The notes below the pieces were generated by a model. The model searched no databases and was not told the origin of the DNA. It worked only from the letters and a program-made list of their open reading frames with translations. The position numbers were made by a program, and so were the translations under genes. 64,000 nt of DNA. It comes from Aquila chrysaetos chrysaetos (Eukaryota > Chordata > Aves > Accipitriformes > Accipitridae). Numbering within the stretch: position 1 is the stretch's first letter; every line of letters starts with the position of its first letter. The DNA lies in NCBI RefSeq assembly GCF_900496995.4, contig NC_044014.1:5468001-5532000 (forward strand), in the 5' to 3' direction. Below, piece after piece: positions 1 to 9,387 of this stretch.

Positions 1-231
1 TATCCTTCGTGTAACCAACAGCTGTCTGATCTTGAAAATTCCTCTTAACATTATAAAGCCATTAAGGTCTCATTTTAAGTATGTGAGAAACTTTCGCACT
101 GCATCTTTAGAAGAAATCCCTGCTTAAGAGAGACTTAGTTTCAACTTCCAGGAACCCTGGTATGAAGACACCAGGGAATAAAACCAAGTTCTTGTTTTCA
201 TGCTTTTTAAACATTTTTTTCTCTAACGAGA

Positions 232-284
232 AACCTAAAAAAAGCCTCTTAAGATGCAAGCCTAAAAAAAGCCTCCAAAGATGC
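232..284. repeat. two-copy 27-bp tandem duplication
   Basis: Two adjacent near-identical units begin CCTAAAAAAAGCCTC at 234 and 261 and differ at a few positions near the end. It looks like a simple local duplication in HTRA1 intron 1, with no evident function. Confidence 0.7.
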
Positions 285-1429
285 CGCTTCTCTGCAGCTG
301 GAGGAGGCACTGATTTCACCACTTGGCTGTGGCACGACTCTTCTTACAGTGACACAGAGATGATATGCAGAAAGACCAAATCTATAGGAAAAACTTCAAA
401 ACAGTAATAAAACACAAACCTCCCTCCTACTCTGGAGCTTTGTAACTGTGCAATACATAAATCCAGCATAACTATATCGCTAAAGCCACAATATCTACAT
501 ATTGAAGAAATCCCTCAGCCTGTGACAGTATTTTCTACAGCCATCTTAAGAATCGCTCTAAGACCGTCCAGATTTGTTTTAATGTAGACATCAGAAATCA
601 ATGAGTGTGTGGGAAATGAACCTGGAGTAATGCAGACGGTAATTCCATCATCCTATTTTGGGAACTACAGAAAGGAGGTGGCACTGCCACTGGTGAGACA
701 GCCACCGTCACACAGCGCCCTGCCCCACTGCATCTATAGTTTCTCCCTAAAGGTTAAAAGAAGAGCAGGTTTCTATTTCACTCTCTCAAATAGGCATATT
801 TTTACACTATTTAGAGTTCTAATTATCATATTCACAGCTCCCCTATCAACATTAGCTATTTACATAGTGGCTTTTTTACCTGCACAGCTATTCTTCTTTA
901 TTTTGTGGATCATCTGAATATTTTTCGTATTTTATTTATAAGTGGTCTCTGCTTGCCCACTTTTACTGTCTGAATACAAAAGAAAACAAGGGTCAGCCAA
1001 GCTTTACCTTTATAAATAGAGGTCTACATACAGATCTCTGATACAGAATGGGCAGACATATCAATCGGTGCATATCTTGTCCTGGAAAACAGGAATGAAT
1101 CGTCCCTTTAGCACCACAAATGTTGAAGTATGAGATTCCTGGGGGGGTTGTGTTTATTTTGGGGGTGGGATGGCAGGAGGGGACAGAGTAGTTTGGGTTT
1201 CTCTTCCTTATTAGTGCTCCTCGGTCCACTCACTTCTCTCCTTCTCCAAAATTACTGTCTGCAGATGCAGATTGACAGATCATCGATGCTGTTTGCAGAA
1301 CGAAGCCAAAACTACAGTCTGCAAGTTTAAGAAATAGAGTAATGGAAAAGAAAAGTAATGGAAAATGGAACAGCAATGCTGGCAAGGGGCAGAAAAAATG
1401 AGCAGGGACTCATAAAACCTCACTTTGCT

Positions 1430-1560
1430 CTCAGCTCCGCTACTGGCGTACTGGCTGACCTTGAGCAAAGCTCTTTATCTTGCCCTGCCCTAGATTCACT
1501 ATCTGTAAAATGGCGTAACGACATTGGCCTCTGGAAAACGTTGTGAGCTTCTTCTAATGC
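1430..1560 (-). mobile_element. MIR-type SINE relic, antisense
   Basis: The stretch resembles the reverse complement of the MIR core: TGACCTTGAGCAAAG, then CTATCTGTAAAATGG, then GTTGTGAG in the expected order and approximate spacing. Divergence is high, as expected of an ancient CORE-SINE. No target duplication is visible. Identification is from remembered consensus. Confidence 0.65.
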
Positions 1561-4500
1561 TCTGCTATGTAAACCATTTCAAATTTTAGACCATTGGATA
1601 ACTTCTATGCACGGTTACTAGATTTAATGTGCATTGTCAGGAAAAATACGTGCAAATCCAATTGCTATCAGAAACGTGAAGTGTTTCTTTAATTTGATGA
1701 GCTCCATCTCATCAATATTTCTGGTAACAAGCCTGTAAAACTAGCTATAGGAACTATTCACTGCATACCCATCCCTCCCATCTCACCAAAAAGGCAGCTT
1801 TACAAGAGCGGGGAGATGGAAAGACTGAGAAACCTTGATAGAATTTGATGGGAAAAAATGACGGACACAAGAACAAGGTTTGGTTAACTAGTAACACAGA
1901 AGATTTTAACGGGGTGCCTATAGCATAGCTATGCCATGACACTCAGCACAGCCCCAGCACTGGTGCCATTAACACGCCGCTGCTCGCACCGACAGGACCA
2001 GCTACCGTCCTGGTGCCAGCCTGCGGAGTTAGTGTGCAATAAAAGCAGAGGCTAATGGATCTACTCGCACGTTACACACACGTATGTATTTTTTTTCGCA
2101 GTGTGTGTGCCTACACGTGCGCAGGTGTTTGTCTCCAGAAACAAGCTCCGGGCAGAGCACTCACAACAAATTGCACAACCCCACTGGCTTCCAGCCTTGT
2201 GCTTCATCTTATCAGCGCACCAGCGTATCTGATATTAACCCAGAAATTCAAGAGCTACTCCACCTGGCTGCCTAATTCATCTCTAGTCACTAAAATATGG
2301 TAGCCAAGATCTTCTCAATTCACTAAACTTTAAAAGAAAATAACTAGTCACCTGTGTTCTGTCTTCCAAGTTTAAGATACAAGTGCTTCCTGTTACCTAC
2401 AGATAGGAGGTCAACATCATCAGTTAGTATAAGATCGATGCATTCTTTTATAGCCTTTTGATATAGGGGAGTTGAGACTTACTTTTTAGTCATATTCTTC
2501 TCTTTGAGGCAGGCGACCTGATTCGGGAATCACAATGACCTGTATGTATCCAGAAGGCAAAATAAAGTCTTTCTTTTTTTCTATATCCAGAACACAGCCT
2601 CCAAAATAATACTAGATATTCATTTGGGCCCAGTTATAAACACTGTGGGGACTTGCTGCCAAGTCCAGCCAGGGATCCTAGAGGCCCCAGCAGTTTATGG
2701 GAGTGAGGAATGACTTTATTTACAACAAAAGTTAAGTTCCACAGTACCCCAGTTTCTATTTCTAACGTTGCTTTCTTTCACTCCAAGTGCACGTAAATTC
2801 ACATTTGAAAAATATTTTCCAGCTTCTCCTATTTCTTGGACGGCAGAGTCTTTCCTTTAACTGCTCAGGATAGGCTGCCTCCATCACATCCAAACTCTAC
2901 TTAATAGGACTCCTTCTGCTTACTCATGGCTTTAAGTATTCCTGTCCAGTCCACAGGTACCTTTAAATTTCAAAGCCCAGAAGATGAAAGGATTGAATCT
3001 TTCCTTGTTCCAAATCTGTATTTACTGACTTGACTGTTTGAAGTCTAGAGACTACACAGAATTACTGCCGGCTCCCCGGGAAGGAAATCTAGATGTGGAG
3101 AGGGGAAAAGGTGAGCTTCTTCAGACAAACCACTTCATACAGTTCCCTCTTCTCAGAGCTGAATACTTGGCTTTGGAAGCGCTTTTTAATCCCACACTTG
3201 GGGATTGGTTCTCTTCTGGAAATATGTTGCTCTTTATTTCCATTGCCTTCAGCTGCCTCTTCCCTCCCTCCCTCCCTCCTCTTCTCCTGCTGCTGCAAAA
3301 GAGACTGAGGAAAGTCAGAAGATAACGACTTTCAGACCACCCAAACACAGCAACTGAGGGAGATGAAGGCAGCTCAAAAAAATTAACGGCACCGGAGCGC
3401 TCATTTGTGCATCCAGTTCCTCAACACCTGGTCCTCCCAGGCCACTTTTAATAGACTCGACACGTGCCAAGTAACCTGCGAAGGTCTCCCAACGTTTCTT
3501 CAGCGCACTAACCATCATCACGTGCCCGTTGTTATCTTTCGGGAAACAGCTGAAAGTCTAGTTCATAACAACAGTATCAACTTCCCTCTTGATAAATACC
3601 TGGCTCGGTTCCTGACCTTCCCAGATTTCTCAGCTGAGTTTTTCTTCCTGCCCTGATTATTCATTCCTGCAAGGCTTAGCGCTGCCAGCCCGTTAGCCCT
3701 GTCTGTACTATAGCCAAAGGAATTCAGGCAGGTCCACCTACTGCTCTCTCCCATCCTCTTCTGCATGGATCTCTCGTTCTTACGCTGTTTTTAAAGGACT
3801 CAATGACAAATGGGTTATTGACCGCGGAGGTCCTTCTCTTCTGCCAGATAATTACGCGGAGTCACTTGGATGCAATTTCACCTGGTGCATTTCAAAATAC
3901 AAAGTCAGCCGTTCTGCAAGAAACTGAGTTCGAGGGATGGATTTTTTTTTTTTCTTCCCTCCCCTCCATCTCTGGAACAATGAAATGATAACGTGATGAA
4001 GAGAAATAGCAAAGCCTGTATCTGTTAGTGATACCCACCTTTCCAGAACTGAGAGTTACCCCTAAACTCACCTCCGCCTTCCCCCAAAGCAAGCAGTAAT
4101 GACCTGCTTAATCTAAACTAGAAGAGCTCACATCAAACTCCAGATATGACATCATGGTGCGAGCACGCCTGTGACAGAGAAGCGTGAACCGCCTGTGACA
4201 GATGCTAGCGTGCTGAGGGCTGCTGAGGTTACTGGGATACCACATTAGACATGGTGAGCCTCATAAAAATATGAAAACATAGAAATCCGGTTCAAAAAGG
4301 AGCAGAGGAAAGTTAGGAACTGAGAGCAACCACAAGGAACTTTGTTATTCTTACTCTGGTTAAAGGCGAAAGGACAAATCCAGGTTAGTTTGTATTTTAC
4401 AGTGTGAAGAGCACAACGCGGAGAGAAGGGCACACTGTCCTAAAACGCCTGCCAGCATCTGCCAGGGGAAGCGAGGAAGGGAAGGAAGGCTGGTTTAAGT

Positions 4501-5002
4501 TGTGTGTTGAACATCCCAAGACTTCTTCGCTTGGTCAGCGGGAGGGATTCAAGAGGACCAAAAACATATTTGCAGAAGAAAAAAGAAAACATCCTCCCAG
4601 CACACTGAACCTCATCACACAGAATATTGAGGTCTCGTCACACTGACCTCACTCCTGGGTGTGGGATGCTCTTTACACAGTCATGGTTTCTGCTCAGAGG
4701 ACGTTCGCCTCCTTTCTTCGTATTTTCATCAGTACCAACCCAGCCGCGCTGCCCCGGCATGCGCTTTGCAGGCCCAAACGCCTTCTACCGACGTCTCTCA
4801 CGTCCTTCACGGAAAGGGAAGATTTCTTTCGTGAAAGCTGCAGCTCGGCAGCCCTGCCCAGGCTGGCAGAGAAACGGCTCGCTGGTGCTGCAAGCGCTCA
4901 TCTGCCAGAGGTTTTGATACGAAAAGCAGGGCTACGTCACCCGCCAGAGGCAGAGGGAAGATCTGCCCTGGGGAGGCTGCCCACCACCGCGGCAGGACGG
5001 GT

Positions 5003-5045
5003 ACCACCAGTTACACCACCGGTTACACCACCAGTTACTGGTTAC
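5003..5045. repeat. 12-bp tandem repeat, three units
   Basis: Three consecutive 12-mers of the form ACCACC(A/G)GTTAC occupy 5003-5038, followed by a partial unit TGGTTAC. The array lies in a GC-richer block about 155 bases from the solo LTR at 5201. Confidence 0.8.
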
Positions 5046-5200
5046 GCAGGAGGGGAGAGCTGGAAAGGGCGCATCGCCCCAGACGGGGACACAGCACTAA
5101 TGAAAGGGGTCGATCGGCCACCGCACGGTGTGTCACCCTGCTCATCGCCCGGCTCCAGCAGAGGTGAGCCCAGGCAGGGCGCGCTTCAGCCCTGCTCCCG

Positions 5201-5779
5201 TCCCGTGGTTTAACCCCAGCCAGCAGCTAAGCACCACGCAGCCGCTCACTCACTCCCCCCCCACCCAGTGGGATGGGGGAGAAAATCGGGAAAAAGAAGC
5301 AAAACCCACGGGTTGAGATAAGAACAGTTTAATAGAACAGAAAAGAAGAAACGAATAATGATAATGATGACACTAATAAAATGACAACAGCAATAATGAA
5401 AGGATTGGAATGTACAAATGATGCGCAGAGCAATTGCTCACCACCCGCCGACCGGCACCCAGCTAGTCCCCGAGCGGCGATTCCCCGCCCCCACTTCCCA
5501 GTTCCTATACTAGATGGGACGTCCCATGGTATGGAATACCCTGTTGGCCAGTTTGGGTCAGCTGCCCTGGCTGTGTCCTGTGCCAACTTCTTGTGCCCCT
5601 CCAGCTTTCTCGCTGGCTGGGCATGAGAAGCTGAAAAATCCTTGACATTAGTCTAAACACTACTAGCAGCAACTGAAAACATCGGTGTTATCAACATTCT
5701 TCTCATACTGAACTCAAAACATAGCACCGTACCAGCTACTAGGAAGACAGTTAACTCTATTCCAGCTGAAACTAGGACA
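5201..5779 (-). mobile_element. solo LTR of an avian endogenous retrovirus
   Basis: On the minus strand the element starts TGTCCTAGTTTCAGCTGG (5779 downward) and ends GGGGTTAAACCACGGGA, close to the TGTC...GACA termini of a common bird LTR family that I recognise from memory. It has AT-rich ATAATAATG-like runs and an A-rich/T-rich tail typical of the R-U5 part. No gag, pol or env sequence adjoins it, so it is a solo LTR. The lower-coordinate terminus is altered (TCCCGTGG where TGTCGTGG is expected), and I see no matching target duplication. Confidence 0.8.
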
Positions 5780-8265
5780 GGCGTGCGAAGTTTTTCTTGA
5801 GTTCTTTAAGACTCACGATTCCCATTTTCCATAGGAAGACATCCCCCTTATGCATACACAGAGCCAGAGCAACCTTCCCCCGCCTCTGCCGCATCCTCTC
5901 ATAAACACGCCCGGTATTTGAACAAATGCACAGAGAATCACTGAAGGACAAAAGCAGCACCGGGAGCGGACTGTAGAGGATGAAAATTGAAAAAGACAGA
6001 AAGTTTTACTTTATCCGAGATACACAATATTGTACTTGACCAGCTACTAAAACGATGTGAAACTTAACAACAAAGAAGTGCTTTCCAAACACTTCCCCTG
6101 CATCCCCATTCCCTCGTTTCCCTGGGCCGTTGCACGGTATTCACCGATTTATGTAGATATGTTGCTATGAAAGCATAAAAATATTTTACCAAAGGTAACT
6201 CCATCTCTAGGTAGCAAAAACACTCCTGGAAATGAACTCAAAATAAAATTAAAAATTAACGACTCTAAGGAGTCACATATTAGGCGGTGGCTTTTCAAAA
6301 CAGTGGTTCAATCTGCCTCCAGGGAACAGCGCTTTACAGCCTACTCTCCATTTCTTTTCATTTTAGGTTCTTTACATATGAAAAAAAGCTTTGCTTTCAG
6401 CAATGTTTGCTCTGGTCTGGGGATAAACATGTGCTCCTGGTCAGCTTCTCTAGCACCTTCCTTTTGTCCCTAGCGATACAGAAAATAAGCATCATTGCAA
6501 CCAGAGGTGCAACAGGGCAAAACGATTGTCTGGACGTACACATGATGTATCCACTACAGTGGAGTTTTCCTATACAAGACCTATATGCAGCCTATGCATT
6601 TTCCGTACAACGTACCGGAGGCACGTTTTACTCTCCAGCTCAAACACAGCCCGAATTCTGCAAATGTTCAGCAGAGAAGACTGAGAGAACAGTATTGGTT
6701 TCGTGAACCGAGAATAAAAATCACAAGGCATTATGTTATACTGGAGATCAGGAAACTGTAGCGTGAAAGCTTTAATTGTCTCCAACGTCAGTAAATGCCA
6801 GCAATGTTCCACAGAGCACAACGCAGCTTTGAAACTGAGGAGAAAAGCAGCAGTACAAAAAATCGATTGTATCGATACCAAAGTTGTAAGTTTGATCTGT
6901 AATGCAGAATCAGTATTTTGCCCAAGCTGAACATACAGTCGCTATGCATCAGAATATTCTTCTGCTGGAGAGATGACGACTAGATCTAGAAAAAGATTTG
7001 CTTTCAAAGAAAGAAGTGCAGAAACAGTACAACCTAAACCAAAAAAACCCCAATCCTCAGTGACACACCGCTGACTTACTACTAACTTCAGAAATAAAGG
7101 CTTAATTCACGCTCATTTTTACGTATCACCCCCTAAACGTGCCGAACGGCTTAGAAGCAATATGCAGCCTTAGCTTAGAAGGTTTAAGCCAGCCTGTGTC
7201 GGGGGCTGCATCTTGTACAGGTCATCCCCTGTTCATCCCCAGCACGGTTTTGCCTTGCGGTGCCGCATCCCGCCCTCATCATTCCTGCAAGACTGAACAC
7301 TTCAGCGGGCAGTTCACTCCGGCAACTCCATCTGCAGAGCCACAGTTTCATAACCCAGCAATGTGTCTTTACGTGGTTTACAAATAATTAGCATCCGTCC
7401 TGCGGCTCCGAGTACACTCCGGTTACGCCCGACTCGACCAAAACAACGAAATAATAATAATAATACTGAAGGAAAAATACTACTAGTTATATTGTTACCT
7501 CTCGACGGCCACTCCCATCCTCCTCCCAAAAAAAAAAAAAAAAAAAAAACCCTCACCAAAACCCAAACAAACCCCAAAGTCAGCTGAACACGCTGTTTAG
7601 TTACAAGCATCCCCCTCTCCAGCGAATCTATTATTAATAATCAGAGCGCATCTGCTAAAACGGGCAAAGGCGGCCAGCTGCCCGCTCTGCCGACGCGGAC
7701 ACGCCGCACTCATTCGCTGCCCCCGGGTTTTTAACAGCTTCTTACATTCCTGGCTTTATTTCCCGGGGCATTTCTCCGTGACAAAGCGCCTGGGTGGGAG
7801 GGAGCGCGCTCAAATATTTCTCCAAACTTTGCCGGACCCGGGTCCTCGTCCCTACCGACTTCTGGAGCTTTGCAACCAGTTCCCCCCCCCGCCCACCCCA
7901 GTTTGCACGGCTTCTCTGGGGGGGGGGGGGGAGCGTTTAAAGTTGGCCATAGGGCTGTTTTTCCCCCTGCCGCCCGGCAGACGAAGACAAACAGCGCATT
8001 CTTGCTCTAGTTTCTCACTGGACTCGGAATACCAAACCGGAGCCAAGGCCAGCCCTTTTCTTTGGACCTCACCGACCGGGAGCTGTTCGCCTCCCTTCCC
8101 CTCTCCCGAAAAAGGGACGCACCGGCGGGGGGGGGGGGGGGAAACGCGGACCGAGGGGGACCTCACCCGCGACGACGGGACCAAGCCCCGGGGGCCGGGA
8201 CCGCACACAAACCCCCCCCCCCCGTCCCCGTCCCCCCCGCCCCAGCCCGGGCTGTCTGCCCTTAC

Positions 8266-8732
8266 CCTGCCCGCAGGCTCCGCGCTGGATGGCGATGACG
8301 GGCGGCTGGCGGAGGCGCTCGGCGCGGCGGCTGGCGGCCCGCAGCTGGCAAGGGCTGGCGTAGGTAACGGCGTCGCTACCGCAAACCGGCTCGCTGCTGG
8401 AGCACACGCAGCGCCCGGCGGCCGCCCGTTTGCGGACGGTGGCCGAAACCGGCACGCCGCCGGGGGTTACGACGCATTGAAGCCCCTCACCGCAAGGCGG
8501 TCCCCCCCCCCCCGCCGCCGGGCCCGCCGCAGGGTTCGCCCTCCTCAGCCCCGCAAACGCGGCAACAACCGCAGCCGTCCAGCACGGCACCGCCGGGGCA
8601 GGAGGAGGGCAGAGGCGGGCACCGGGACCGCTCGCAGCGCTCCGGGCAGGCGGGCGGCGGGGCGGCGACGGCGGCTGTGGCTGTGGCGGGCAGCAGTGCC
8701 GCCAGCAGCAGGCTCCAGCCCCACAGCGGCAT
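8266..8732 (-). CDS. HTRA1: HTRA1 exon 1: secreted HtrA serine protease, N-terminal part
   Basis: First coding exon of a secreted HtrA-family serine protease. The ATG (8732-8730) sits in a GCCGCC Kozak context and opens a hydrophobic signal peptide ([18 protein letters not shown]). A cysteine-rich IGFBP-like region follows ([22 protein letters not shown]), then a Kazal-like module ([22 protein letters not shown]) ending RGACGQG. The exon ends in phase 1 at a consensus donor (G|GTAAGG, 8266/8265). The trypsin-like and PDZ domains would be in later exons, which I do not find and which should lie beyond position 1. HTRA3 and HTRA4 share this architecture; the call HTRA1 rests on similarity to human HTRA1 as recalled and on the same-strand PLEKHA1 upstream. 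The frame breaks inside a 12-C run at 8502-8513: codons above it are in one frame and those below in another, with one base too many. The rest reads intact, so I suspect a homopolymer error and not a pseudogene. Confidence 0.9.
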
Positions 8733-8794
8733 GGCGGCGAGGAGAGGCGAGGCGAGGAGCGGGGCCGGTGAAGGGCGGCGAGGCGGGCGGGCGG

Positions 8795-8868
8795 CTTTTA
8801 GCCGTGGGGCGGAGGAGGGGGGGGGGGGGGGGGGGACGTGAGGGGCGGGCGGCGGGGCGGGGCGGCGG
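8795..8868 (-). promoter_or_regulatory. HTRA1: HTRA1 core promoter: TAAAAG element and GC boxes
   Basis: On the minus strand a TATA-like GCTAAAAGCC (TAAAAG at 8800-8795) lies 63 bases upstream of the ATG, which would put a start site near 8765-8770. Above it are a 19-G run (8817-8835 on the plus strand) and clustered GGGGCGGG-type GC boxes at about 8842-8868, likely Sp/KLF sites. The start site is inferred. Confidence 0.45.
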
Positions 8869-8885
8869 GAACGGCCTCCCACGGG

Positions 8886-8980
8886 CCGTGACACCCCACC
8901 GGGGCCGTGACACCCCCCTGGACCGTGACACCCCCCCCCCGGGGCCGTGACACCCACCCCCGGGGCCGTGACACCCCCCC
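8886..8980. repeat. five-unit CCGTGACAC tandem array upstream of HTRA1
   Basis: CCGTGACACC recurs at 8886, 8905, 8923, 8945 and 8966, spaced 18-22 bases apart and separated by C-rich and GGGG linkers. The array starts 154 bases upstream of the HTRA1 ATG. The GTGAC core resembles half of a CRE/E-box-like site, but no factor is assigned. Its regular spacing and place in a CpG island make it a possible promoter minisatellite. Confidence 0.85.
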
Positions 8981-9259
8981 ACACCAGCCAGACCCACTCT
9001 CCCCCCCACCCCCCCGCCTTTTTGGGGCAAATTGAAGGGAACTGGTAAAACTTGGCCGCGGGTGAAGCCGCGGAAAGGGGGATGCGGAGGGGGTGGGGTG
9101 GGGCTGGGCACTCTTCCCCACTTCAGGAATTACGGGAAAGGGGCATCGGAAGAAGTAAGGGGGCGGTGATTTCTCTGGGCGATAAGGCGGCGGGTGGAAG
9201 AGCAGATAAGGAGGGCAGGGCCGCCAGCCGGTCCCCCGGTAGGAAAAGTGAAACGGTCC

Positions 9260-9277
9260 ATGCAAATGTATGCAAAT
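9260..9277 (+). promoter_or_regulatory. tandem octamer (ATGCAAAT) pair
   Basis: Two perfect ATGCAAAT octamers, the POU/OCT consensus, begin at 9260 and 9270, exactly 10 bases apart. They are about 530 bases upstream of the HTRA1 ATG. One-turn spacing puts both on the same helix face. Function is inferred from motif only. Confidence 0.5.
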
Positions 9278-9344
9278 GCACGGCATCCCCGCCGGGAACG
9301 CCCGGTACTCCCGCCTGCGGCGGTGTGAGAAATTCCCGGCGCAG

Positions 9345-9387
9345 GGAGGAGGAGGAGGAGGAGGAGGAGGAGGGGGAGGAGGAGGAA
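9345..9387 (+). repeat. (GGA)n microsatellite
   Basis: Nearly pure GGA/GAG trinucleotide repeat with one GGGGG interruption, at the outer edge of the HTRA1 CpG island. Confidence 0.85.

Larger units (their letters stand above)
1..8265 (-). other. HTRA1: HTRA1 intron 1, 5' portion
   Basis: Sequence after the exon 1 donor on the minus strand. I looked for HTRA1 exon 2 and the catalytic-domain signatures and saw none, so the intron runs out of the window. The first ~600 bases are GC-rich with long homopolymers (G runs near 7919-7933 and 8127-8142; C run near 8211-8223). The rest is ordinary AT-moderate sequence with a MIR relic (1430-1560), a solo LTR (5201-5779), a 20-A run near 7530-7549 and small tandem duplications. 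Open frames of 60-180 codons here look random. Confidence 0.75.

Noticed and set aside
6287..6706. 139-codon plus-strand ORF in HTRA1 intron 1
   Set aside because: No domain, no homology recognised, AT-moderate sequence with no splice or promoter context.
7778..8950. 390-codon plus-strand ORF
   Set aside because: It is antisense to HTRA1 exon 1 and its CpG island; the Pro/Arg/Gly-rich translation is typical of stop-poor GC-rich DNA and contains no domain.
8545..9286. Overlapping minus-strand ORFs upstream of the HTRA1 ATG
   Set aside because: Pro/Gly-rich translations of the CCGTGACAC array and C runs, not continuous with a signal peptide; promoter sequence, not coding.
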